DNA of 64,000 nucleotides from Mesocentrotus franciscanus (taxonomy: Eukaryota; Echinodermata; Echinoidea; Camarodonta; Strongylocentrotidae), in contig CP137671.1 of assembly GCA_037976565.1 (NCBI GenBank), forward strand, positions 26,483,813 to 26,547,812, written 5' to 3'. Under the pieces are notes generated by a model. That model ran no database searches, had not been told where the DNA came from, and worked only from the letters and a program-made list of their open reading frames with translations. Shown piece by piece: positions 22,985 through 34,300 of this stretch; position 1 is the first letter of the stretch, and every line of letters begins with the position of its first letter. The position numbers and the translations under genes were made by a program.

Positions 22985-23120
22985 TTAAGCTCGGCTAAAG
23001 CCGGGGTAATAATATGATTGCAGGGCCCTCGGAAAGAACACTATTATTACTGACGAGGCTACCCGGGGTAAACAAGACATTATTATTTGTTTTATTATTA
23101 TTATTATTATTATTGATAAT
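22985..23120. mobile_element. SINE tail with ATT microsatellite
   Basis: GCCGGGGTAATAATATG, GCAGGGCCCTCGG and GGGTAAACAAGACATTATT precede (ATT)n. The same ending, with GGTAATATTAATTTCAGGCC and GGGTAAACAAAT before (ATT)n, is seen at 42010-42080. This is a tRNA-SINE 3' end. Confidence 0.55.
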
Positions 23121-23442
23121 ATGTGAAAAAGAAATTTATCAAAACGGTGAAGCAATTAATGATAAAATTTGCAACTAGAAATTTTGTACAGAACGTGAAT
23201 TTATTCTACTCTTTTTTAAAATTCCTTTTAACGCTTCCTTAAGCATGTGAAACGGGCTATCTCGACGAAAGAACTATATTCTTTTCACGAACTAGGCTAC
23301 CATATGGTGTTACTAAAAGCCTTCAATTGTGCATATTTACTGTGTGTATAGAGTACCGAAGTGCTAACGTCGAATTCGCTCGTCGTCCGAGTACCTGATT
23401 CCAAACAACAAGGCCTGCGCATGAGGTTCACCGCGAAATCAT

Positions 23443-23607
23443 TAGGGACTTTTAGATTTTACACGACGAGAACGTGGACTGCCACGGTGACATCCTTTTA
23501 AGGTAATGTGATGTCCTTTTAAGGCACTGCCTGGCACAGGCCAGTGCCTTGAAAGAATGGCACACGTGGCAGTCCACGTTCTCGTCGTGTAAATCTAAAA
23601 GTCCCTA
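23443..23607. mobile_element. Hairpin MITE, family A, copy 3
   Basis: Ends TAGGGACTTTTAGATTTTAC and GTAAATCTAAAAGTCCCTA, nearly identical to copy 1 over its length, including GACGAGAACGTGGACTGCC and its mirror. Confidence 0.92.
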
Positions 23608-23694
23608 TTCAAACAACGGGCGAGAGCAGGATAAAGTCAGTGTTTCGCGCTGGTGTGATCACTATGCCAGTAGTCTTGTCCAGACGGAGGCAAG

Positions 23695-24994
23695 TTACCC
23701 TAGTAGTCAGGTGGCTTAGCGTCAAATTTATCGATTATCGTTACTTGCCGGATAAAAGCACCATTTTTGGTACACCGCTTCCTTAGGACCTACTGAACGA
23801 TTTAAGGCTAGGAGCCCCCGGCAAAAAAAATCAATTTAAAGGTGTGGGGGCGGGGGCGTCTTTTTGGAGCTCCCAAATGATTTTATAACATTGATTTGTT
23901 GTTGTACAGATGCCATTTTTGGTACAGGGCTTCCTTAGGACCTACTGAATGATATTAGGGTAGGAGCCCCCGTTAAGAATATCATATAAGGGTGTGGGGC
24001 GGGGTGTCGCCTCGTAGCCCCCCAAAAATTTAGAAGGTAATATAACATTTATTTGTTGTTGTGCAAATGCCATTTTTGGTACAGGGCTTCCTTAGGACCT
24101 ACTGAACGATATTAGGATAGGAGCCCCCGTCAAGAATATCATATAAGGGTGTTGGGCGGGGGCGTCATTTCGTAGCCCCCAAATAATTTAGAAGGTAATA
24201 TAACATTTATTTGTTGTTGTACAAATGCCATTTTGGTACAGGGCTTCCTTAGGACCTACTGAACGATATTGAGTAGGAGCCCTCGGCAAGAATATCATAT
24301 AAGGGTGTGGGACAGGGGCGTCGCCTCGTAGTCCACAAATAATTTTTAAGGTAATATAACATTGAGTTGTTGTTGCACAACGCCATTTTTGGTACAGGGC
24401 TTCATTAGGACCTGCTGAATGATGGTAGGGTAGGAGCCCCCGGCATAAATATTCATATATGTGTGATTGGGGGCCCGAGGGCGCTTGTACAACAAAAACT
24501 CAATGTTACATTACCTTACAAATTAGTTGTGGACTACGAGGCGACGCCCTGTCCCACACCCTTATATGATATTTTGCCGGGGCTCCTACCCTAATATCGT
24601 TCAGTAGGTCCTAAGGAAGCCCAGTACCAAAATGGCATTTGTACAACACCAAATAAATGTTATATTACCTTCTAAATTATTTGGGGGCTATGAGGCGACG
24701 CCCCTGCCTCACACCCTTATATGATATTCTTGCCGGGGGCTCCTACTCTAACATCGTTCAGTAGGTCCTAAGGAAGCCCTGTACCAAAAATGGCATTTAT
24801 ACAACAACAAATCAATGTTATAAAATCATTTGGGGCTCCGAAAGACGCCCTGCCCCACACCCTTAAATTGAATTTTTTTCCGGGGGCTCCTAGCCTAATA
24901 TCGTTAAGAAGGTCCTAAGGAAGCCCTGTACCAAAAATGGTGCTTTTATCCGGGAAGTAACGATAATTTCACTAAGCCACTTGACTATAGGGTA
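23695..24994. mobile_element. TIR element made of inverted satellite arrays (1.3 kb)
   Basis: Terminal inverted repeats are TTACCCTAGTAGTCAGGTGG and CCACTTGACTATAGGGTAA. Inside, about five direct units of about 150 bp contain CTTCCTTAGGACCTACTGAA, GGAGCCCCCG, ATATCATATAAGGGTGT and TTGTTGTTGTACA. They are followed after about 24470 by about three units in reverse complement, so the whole element folds back. There is no coding frame. Confidence 0.9.
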
Positions 24995-25132
24995 AAGGTC
25001 GTGTTAAGAGCTAGTCGGGGTAAATATGGCGGGCCAAGCATGCCACTATCCGTTCAACTATACAACTATACGACTATACGTCTATCCAGCCGGCCAATCA
25101 GAACGCAGGAAATTGAAAATAAATACAACTAT

Positions 25133-25470
25133 ACCAGTAGCGGATTCAGGGGGGCACAGGGGGCACGTGCCCCCGCGGTAAAAAAAAAAGGGGGGAAGGG
25201 GAAGGGAAAAAGAAAGATGGAGAAAAGGAGAAAAAGGGGGAAAGAAAAAGGAGGAGAAAAAGAAAGAAGAGGGAAGAGAGAAAGAAGAAGAAAAGAGGGA
25301 GGAGAGAAAAGGGAAGAGGTGAAAAAGGAGGGGAAAGGAAGAAAGGGAAAGAGAGAGGGGACAGAAAAGGCGGAAAAGGAAGAAAGGGTGAAAGACGGGG
25401 AAGGGAAAAGGGGGAAAAGGGGAATAATGAGAAGGGAAAAGAAAGAAAGAGGTATGATATTATAAGAAGG
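25133..25470. repeat. GGATTC-type repeat edge followed by a 270-bp purine tract
   Basis: AGTAGCGGATTCAGGGGGGC and GGCACGTGCCCCCGC are followed by almost pure G/A sequence to about 25455. Every long frame here, on either strand, is a translation of the purine tract and is rejected as a gene. Confidence 0.75.
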
Positions 25471-25559
25471 TTTTTTCCGGGAAAGCGGCGGGGGAGGCAC
25501 GCAATTTTGCAGAGTGCATAACATGGGTCCCTCTTGCCAGGCGGGGGAAAACTGAATTC

Positions 25560-25790
25560 AGTCAATGATTAAGAGTCGAAAGAAGTACAACGAATCGTCT
25601 TCTTTCTCTAATAATTTAATGAAAGGTCAAAGGTTCCGCGCTTCGCGCGGGAGGGGGAAACAAAATTCAGACAAGGATTAAGAGTAAAGAACGGTACAAC
25701 GAATCGTCTTCTTTCTCTAATAATTTAATGAAAGGTCAAAGGTTCCGCGCTTTGCGCGGGAGGGGGAAACAAAATTCAGACAAAAGCCCT
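25560..25790. repeat. Tandem duplication, unit about 109 bp
   Basis: ACGAATCGTCTTCTTTCTCT, AATGAAAGGTCAAAGGTTCC and GCGCGGGAGGGGGAAAC occur twice in the same order, with few differences. The second copy is followed by a GGGGGTTCGG sequence. Confidence 0.85.
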
Positions 25791-26136
25791 TTTTGGGGGT
25801 TCGGTTTTTGAGAAAAAATTACGTCGTCAGATATTTCCTTCAGTGGCTTGGGGGGGGGGAACACTTTTTTTTTGCCTCCTTTAGCACAATTTGTTTTTGT
25901 TCTTTTGTTTACAATTACAAAAAATTGAGGGGTTAACCCCATCGCCCCCTCCCCTGCGTACGTGCCTGCAGAGAGGTGTTAATAATATCACACCTCTCTG
26001 ACTCGCAGCACAATACAAACTTGATAAAATGACGATATGGGAAGAGTTAGGTTTTTGTGTTTCCTTTTGAAGTTTCTTCTATGTTACATAGGCGGAGATG
26101 TGGTAGAGCATTCCAGATAGCCGGTCCTGCGCATGA

Positions 26137-26454
26137 GCAGTGGCGGATTCAGGCCGGGGGCCCGGGGGGCCCGGGCCCCCTCCCCTAGAAAAAAACAGTT
26201 AAAACACTCTAGCTTTTTTGTAGAAAAAAAAGAAGATGGGCCCCTTCCTGGCGCCCAAGGGGTGGAGGTTGTAAAAAAAGCACTTTCCCCCCGTTGAGCC
26301 CCCCCAAAAAAATATTAAAAAAAATTAGTGCTCACTACCCTCCCCTCCCCCACCCCCACTGAGCGAAAAATCGGCCGGCACGATTTTCAAATTTTTCGCA
26401 CGAAGTGGGCCCCTTTTTTTGCCCCCTCCCTCGCCGCCGGCTGGATCCACCCCT
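26137..26454. mobile_element. GGATCC-ended non-coding repeat, copy 2
   Basis: Begins AGCAGTGGCGGATTCAGGCC with a long GGGCCCGGGCCCCC stretch and ends CGCCGGCTGGATCCACCCCTG. The middle has CTGGCGCCCAAGGGG and CACTGAGCGAAAAATCGGCC, as in the other copies. Confidence 0.8.
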
Positions 26455-26699
26455 GCGTATGAGAATGAGCGTTCGGCTGCCGTAGTGTTTGTGCGTGGGA
26501 TTTGAAGTAATGTTTTATCGTTCTGTGAACGGATATGATATTTGGAACCTGAAGGGGTAATCATTAGGTCAGAGGGGTAATGTGGAGCAGTATTCATCAA
26601 GCACTGTAGACAAAAAGTGCCAGTTTTATATTCAATGCTTTCTTTGATTGGAAGCTAGTGTAATTGTTTTAACAACGAAACACTGGGTTCTTTCTTCTT

Positions 26700-27130
26700 T
26701 CTTCTTTCAAGTTCAAGTTTATTTGTTTCACATTTTTACAAAAAATATAGACATACATATAGAATAAAAAAATTATACAATACATGTATCATATACGAGC
26801 ACGTCTCAATGATTCGTAATTCATAATATAGATTGATTAAGAATGTGAGGAACCTATTAAAAAGCAGGGCTTGTATATTATAGGTCACCAGACGAGACGC
26901 TCTATTTGGGATTTTCTGGAGCTTTTTCACAGCGCTAGAATTCATATTTGCCAGCAGAGAATTCCCATAATCAAGTCTGCTCAAAACAAGAGAGTGCACT
27001 GCATGATTACATGCGTTGCCTGGAAGACACCTCCCAATATTTTTTCAGGTGGTAGTTTGCTATCTGGCACACTCTATACGAACATGGTCTGACATTGACA
27101 GTGTCTGGTCAAAATGAACACCTATATTTT
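26700..27130 (-). mobile_element. LINE 3' fragment (CR1/Jockey-like)
   Basis: The minus-strand frame 26999-26736 reads HSLVLSRLDYGNSLLANMN, then SSAVKKLQKIPNRASRLV. This is the characteristic segment that follows the RT domain in CR1/Rex-like LINEs. Upstream codons continue in other frames to about 27130. The element is 5'-truncated and broken. Confidence 0.75.
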
Positions 27131-27959
27131 TAACATTAGTAGATACAGCGATAGCGGTGTTTCCAACAGCGATAGCGGTGTTTCCAATCTGAAGGCCCAG
27201 ATCTCCCAGATATTGATTTCTTTTCTATATATGCACATTCTGAAATGCAAATTAAATGCAAGTCTATGACATGATTTCTACTTCGAATCTCTGTGAAAAG
27301 TGTTAAAGCTCCTATTTCAGAACATGAACAATACAATAATTTTATTCTCTTTCTCTCTCTTCGCGATTGAAAAGTTAGATGTCATTTATTATGAATTCAT
27401 ATTATAGTATTTACATTGAAAGTGTCATTTGCAGCATTTCATTTTATTTCTATAATTCCATGAAGCTTTATATCTCTGAAGGTTGGTCTTTACGTGCATA
27501 ACTGAATTTTCAAGAAAGAAGAAGAACATCTTTCTTTTTCGATAGAAGGTTTTCTTTCACCGAATCTGTACATCAGTTTAACCTATATGCAACTTCAGAG
27601 AAGCTTGAATCCCTTCAATGCGTAATATTGACTGAACGATACACGTGTATTTCGCTCTTAACACAAAGTTTGAAAATTGGATATAAAGGAGCAAACAATC
27701 CCATGCACATTGTAGGAAATAGATATTTCTAAGCTTTCAATAACATATTACATTATTCAATTGCCCTAAAAGGTACAATGCCTTGGAACGTTTTATTAAC
27801 GCTTTCCATTCGATTACTTTACAAAAATTACTTTAAGAATACCAGTCATCGGAACAGCCTAACCATTCACCACTTGGAAACACAGGGGCAAGCAGCTCAC
27901 AATGTAAAAGCACTACCCAGCACGAATCTGCTTCTGCCACTTTTACTCCTAAAGGGGGC

Positions 27960-28090
27960 TGTAGGGACCCCCTTTCGAATTTTAGAGCCTACAAACATGC
28001 AAAGTACGCCGACGTACCGTTGGGCATCTTGTTTTAATGTCTCAACTCCTGTTGCATGTTTGTAGGCTCTACCATTCTAAAGGGGGCCCA
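27960..28090. repeat. Short inverted repeat upstream of the SAMHD1-like exons
   Basis: TTTTAGAGCCTACAAACATGC and GCATGTTTGTAGGCTCTA face each other about 45 bp apart, each flanked by a CCCCTTT/AAAGGGG run. The right arm and following sequence (CCGGCCTTCA, TGCTGTCATGTA) are shared with 58835-58915. The homology between the two SAMHD1-like copies therefore begins here. Confidence 0.65.
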
Positions 28091-28200
28091 TACGGCCCCC
28101 GAATTGAAGAGTCAAGGCCCGGCCTTCATATGCTGTCATGTAAAAATCAAAAATCAGTCAAAGGTTCCGGAATTCAGTTTCTTTCTCTTTCTCAATACAG

Positions 28201-28361
28201 GTTATCAATGACCCCATTCATGTTAGTGTTCAGATGCCGAAGCATTGTCAGATAATCATCGATACACCAGAGTTTCAGAGACTACGATTCATCAAGCAGC
28301 TTGGCTGTACCTGTTATGTGGTCCCAAGCGCCGTCCATACCAGATTTGAACACTCAATTGG
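28201..28361 (+). CDS. SAMHD1-like copy 1, exon H1: allosteric strand and first metal ligand
   Basis: Encodes VINDPIHVSVQM, IIDTPEFQRLRFIKQLG and HTRFEHSIG. It is entered in phase 0 after the tract TTTCTCAATACAG and left in phase 2 at GTACGT. In human SAMHD1 the equivalent segment binds the regulatory GTP and gives the first His ligand, and those positions are retained here. The in-frame upstream sequence is open for some codons but carries no convincing ATG. Confidence 0.93.
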
Positions 28362-31300
28362 GTACGTTAAGTTTTCACAATGGAGACGGGAAAACAAATC
28401 TCGAAAAGCGGTTGTAGGGATGTAACAAACGAATCGAAGACCAATAATTACTTCGAACTATACCTGGCGTCGATTGCACAGTTTAAAGAAATTGTCTCCT
28501 GTTCCAGCTATGATACGGGCCTTTGTTTTAACCACGATACCATGAAGATTGACTAGCAGATTCTACCACAACTTATCTTTATTCGATTGTAAGGTTTTCA
28601 TTCTTACAACAAAAGTCCCCCTCGGTATTAGTTAGATAAGCCTGTCTAATGAATATAACATTGCAAAATCTCTAAAAGATCATATGAAGATCTAAAAGAC
28701 AACGACCCTTATTTTCAAGCAATTCTACTTCCATAGAACAGAAAAATATGTTAGCGATATGCTTGATCTTGTTAATGGCTGGGGGTATCTTTCATCAAAA
28801 GTATGTTTGCAATTGGGCTTTAGATAATATATGAGTAAAGGGTTAGTGTTGGGCATAGTGTTTGGTATAATGTCGAAGTTAAGAATTCAGTTAGTGTAGG
28901 AGATTCATGCAGATAAATTGTCGCCGGAGCATGACTCGTATAACCAGTGCGGGAATGGATATTGTCAAGTTTAATTTTTTGGTCATGAGGAGACATGCGA
29001 CAGAATATTGGATCCTGTCCAGACAAATTCACTTAGGAAGAAAAATAATACGAAATCTGTGTTTATAAAGACAAGAAGACAAAATAATTCTTGTGTTTTC
29101 CGACCTGAAGTCGATGAAATCTGTGATTGGGTATTCTTGTACTTTTTTCGAAATGAAATCAACGGTCAGTCTCTATGACAGTAAATGCCAGTCTTTTAGT
29201 TGCCAGGAGCTGTCCTACAAAATTATAATAATAAAACGAACTTTAACAAAATATCACTATTTCAGACTATATTACTTTCCATTTTCAATGCAGTGTCAGC
29301 CACTTGGGGGGCAAACTTGCCTCAATGCTCCAACAGAATGATCGTAACAGCAGCACCCCTATTCAGAACAATGAGGTCGCTTGTGTCGAGATCGCCGGTC
29401 TTTGCCATGACCTAGGACACGGTCCCTTATCCAATGCCTTTGAGGACATCGTACCACCAGACAAGGATGGCAAGAAATGGAAAGTGAGTTGAATAAACAG
29501 GCACGATGGCTCAGTGGTAGAGCAGTGGCCTCGTAAACCGGAGGTCCCGAAACCAAATCGATGAGCCAGTGCCCTTTTAAGGCTTTAATCCTCATTACCA
29601 AGTCACTCGGAAGACTTTTGGCCGTCAGTCCCCTTGTTGATTGCTAACAAGCATACACATGCTTTCTTAGCACTCAGGTCAAAGAAACCAAACATTCATA
29701 TTCAGAGGCGACTTTCCATCTTTGTTATTAGGAGCAAATGCATATCAGTCGAAGTTACAATTGTCATAGGATTAATCCGTTTCTGGGTTTCACAGTTAAT
29801 TCAGGGTCAGCATTTTAGGGGGACGGGGGGAGGAGATGACATTTAAAAAAAACTTGATATTTTAATATTTGCAATGTGAGTATTGTAAAGCGTGTTACTG
29901 GCCGGCAATATTTCATGAGGGATGCGTGGGTGAAACATATCGTAAAATTATAAATTAAGTCAAAAATAAAAAGAACAAACAAAAGAATCTTAATTCATCT
30001 GCAAAATGGTCTGTTCGTAATATTTATATCAAATTTGTATCTTCAAGACAATATTAGATTTTGCTAAAGAAAGTGTAAAATTTGTGCTCGCTCGCTTGCA
30101 AAATTTTCGAATTTAAAATAGATATTCGGGCAGGGGATATCACCCTCTTTACAAACTATTCTGCCCTTAACACGATGGAAAAGACTTTCGAAAAATCAAT
30201 TCCAGATCAATTTCAATATCTTATTGTATATCCCATAGAAATCATGTTCGTATTTCATAACACGTCAATATAATGTTCGTCCATTTTGATATGTGATGGG
30301 CAAGGCTAATACAATTAACTTGCGTTGATTTTTCGAAAGTCTCTGCGACTTTGTGTTCTTTACCCTATGCATATGTGTTTAACAATAACCCAAATCTATC
30401 ACTATCTACACGATCTTTGCAGCATGAGAAGCAGTCGGTCACCATGTTCAAATATCTCATCAAGCATAACAGCCTAGAGAAGAAGCTCGAAGAACACAAT
30501 ATCTACGCCAGAGATATCGACTTCATCTGTCAGCTTATTCTGGGTGTCAAAAAGGATGAAGAAATGGTATAAATGAGACCATCAAGAGAGAGAGAGAGAG
30601 AGGAGAGAAAGAGAATTGGGGGCGAGTTGTCCAAGTCTCTGATTTCATCTTGGCAAAGTCGTGTGATTACCGTTAGCATACTTGTGTTGGTGTAGTATAG
30701 ATTTGAGGACCATTTTTACTCGGAAACTTCATTATTTCGGAGGACTTAGCGTGTGCTTTGGTATATGTGAGGATATGTGCGTGAGTGTGTGTATGTGTGT
30801 TTAGTTGAAGACAGGGTCGTTGTCGATAATATTTCTTAATTTGTATAATCTTTATGATTAATATTCATATTCAGAAATTCTACTAAAAGAGAATTGAGTA
30901 TAACAATGAAAATGTTATTCATGAACAGCGAAAGAAGTTGCAGGGTAATGTCACGTGAAATTAGATGGACAAAAATAAGACAACGAACAAGAAACCATAA
31001 AAAGTTTGTTTCATCTCTCTTCTCTCTTCTTCCCCCATACACTCTCTCTCCACACCCGTCTATTTGTACATTCTCCCCACACTCTGTCTGTCTCCTCCTG
31101 TCTCTTTCTGTTACATACTCGGTCTGCCTCTCTCTGTATGCCTTTCTCTGAGTCTCTGCTTGCCTCTGTAACCTTTTCTCACAATATCCTTTAAAAAATG
31201 TATCAGCTTCGTGAGAACAAGTTCTACCTGTATCAGATAGTGAACAACAGCGTAAACGGGGTGGACGTGGACAGATGGGACTATATTGCTCGGGACACCC

Positions 31301-34300
31301 ACTACCTAGGCATGACATCTGCATTCGACTTCAATCGTATTATGTCCTTCGTGAAGGTTCTCGATGTGAAGCGTGGCTGCAAGACCAGGAGAGAACTCTG
31401 CTTTAGAGACAAGGTATACACTCACATAAAAATACAGGTTCAAATATGCACCCAAAACCTTAGAAACGGTATAAATAGCAGAATCTCGAAAATAGGATGC
31501 AAGCCCGAGTCTCAAAAACGTATGGGTTTGCACCCGAGACGAAGCATGACTTCGAAGTCTGCAACATCAAACCATAAGTAGTTGAAATGTGAACCATATT
31601 AAGAGTGTTAGATGCAAGAAGTGAATCGGAACCCTCAAGAGTGCTGCCTATTGTATTATTTTAAGTATATTATCATGACTACGCATGGGTTATTCTCTAA
31701 CAAGCATCATGACTATTTTAAGGGCTTAGGCTAGGGGTATCCCTATTTCCGAATCCTAGCCCTGTACCAGACCTTACCCTACACAAACCTAACCACATTA
31801 CTACATTGCGTTACTTCGTATCCGAAGTATGGTTAATTGAATAAATTTAGATTGTCCTTCTTTTGAAATGACTTTTGTATCTTTTTCATTGTTTTAGGTA
31901 GCGCGTGATCTGAACCATATGTTTCTCACAAGACGCCGTCTTTACTATACATCTTACGTCCAGCAAAGGTTCAGCAAGATCATCACCATCATGTAATCAT
32001 ACAAAAAATGTTTTTCACTTAATTTAATTTGATTTGAATAATTTACGCATAATACCTGGGAGAGGTATACGCTATTGTTTCCATTGAAGCTAAAAATGTA
32101 CATGCACTGTTTTTTTTTATATACAAAAACACATCATGGACACCTATAAATTCCATTCCTGAGGATGATGGAGTTATATGAACAATGAATCGAACTCACA
32201 ATTACTCTAATTGAAATTTTCTTTCTAGCACGATATGTAAAGGGAGTGTAGCATGATGAAACTATGTGTCTTTCCCGTGGCCCGACTCGGGGCCAATCGG
32301 GTATTAAAAAACGACTACGGATGACGCGACCGCAGCATTCACGTGCGTGCAACATACGCGAAACCGAAGCGTGAGGAGAACTTCGGTCTGTTTCGCGAAC
32401 GCTAGCGTACGCCGACCACGTAGAGATCGCTGACTACCGTTAATCAAGTCCATTCGGTTACGTGCAGTTGTCCAAAAGAAGACGTAGATGGCGTTAACCA
32501 GTATTTGCCATGCTACACTCCCTTTAAATTGTTATAAACCCCTCCCAAAAATGGTGGGAACCTCCAGTTTTTAGGTTTTTTCAAATTTTATTTGTTATGA
32601 TTTTCTGTCCATAGAATTAGCAGTACATACAAAGTAAGGGACAGGCTCAATAGACCAAAGTTGCAAATAAAACAAATAACCCCATCCAACCAAACACACT
32701 ACTACCCCACCTCCCCTACCATGCGACACACGACACACACCTAAACATGCCCCCTACCCGACAACACTTTCACACACATACCATACACTGTTCCTAGCCT
32801 CCTGAGAATTCCCAAAATTGGAGCGACAGAATAATGATAAAGAAAAGGAATAGACAATTAAAACGAGGCTACAATAATCCAGTGTTATAAGTTCATGAAA
32901 ACTTCACTGGTTCCCACTTCTGTAAATGTAATTTACCTCCCCTCCCTGCAATATTCTTTTCTTCTTCCCTAAATTCCAACATTTCTTTGGTGAAAATCAC
33001 CCAAAGACAATATTACAAACTTTCCCCTGGATCTTTATATCTAATATTTCATTGCCAAAATAATTGTATTAAATATCTTTATTCGTGGGGAATTACCGGG
33101 CAACCCTAAATGAATATCCACCCAATCGACAGACCTCAATTCCCTTAGCTCAAGCTTAGCTATTACATTCTGCCATAACCTTTGAACATGTACACACTCC
33201 CAGAACAAGTGTAACTATGTTTCAATCTTTAGCTTACAAAATGAACACAAATTATCTTCAATACAGCCGAATCTCAATAAGTGTTCTCTAGTATATATTG
33301 CTCCATGAACAAGAGTAACTTTCATATAGGCCTACTAAATATCTCCCTATATACCTCATTTGAAAGATCTATAAAAAAAAAACTTCCATCGTGAATCTGC
33401 AAAACAAATACATTTTGTAACTTCTCTATAAAATATTCATAAACCTTCCTATATAATAAATCTCTGAGGAGCTTCACACTATTGTTAAACTGCAATAAAA
33501 TATCAAACTCTTTTACATTCACTAAACTCCAGTTATCCTTCTCAAAATTGCTTACCAAATATTCCATACATCAACAATTTTAAACTCTTAATTTCTTTCA
33601 CCAATTTCCAAAGGGAAGTCTCTTTAATTTGTCTCTTTTTTTCCCCAATTTTCAATATATTAGTTTTTTCCGCATTAACCCGTAAACCAGTTCTTTTCTT
33701 GAATAACCTAAAAATCTCTTTTACTCTTTCTACAGTTTCTTTATTTCCAACAAGTATTGTCATATCATCTGCATATAAAACTTGTTTGACTTCGATTCTT
33801 CCAATATTAACACTTTGAATAACCTCATCATGCCAATATTTCAATAGCAAGAATAAATAAATAGAGCGAGAGTGGATCTCCTTGCCTGACACGTTGCTTA
33901 ATATCACAATAACCAGTAGCAACCCCCCTTCCCCATTCATAACACAACTACTTATAATACTGTACATAGTTTTTACCCACGAAAAAAAAATGAGGGACCG
34001 AACCCAAACATTTCTAAGACTCTAAAAAGGAAAGTATGAGATACCGAATTGAATGTTGTTCAAAATCAACCACAATCAAATAACTACATGCTTTATCATA
34101 TGACTCCTCATTAAAAAAACCAGAACATTTCATCAATTAAACGTACCGCTTCTCCAATATTGCGATTATTCATATAGCCCACCTGGTCTAAATGTATGAC
34201 TTCGTAAAGTATTCTTTTAATTCTTGTAACTAACACCTTTCAATTTGACAACAATTTGTAATCAACATTTAATAATGTAATTGGTCTATAATTTGTTATG

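Noticed and set aside
25001..25565. ORFs of 131-154 codons on both strands
   Set aside because: Created by a 270-bp G/A tract. Lys/Arg/Glu/Gly-only or Phe/Pro/Leu/Ser-only composition.
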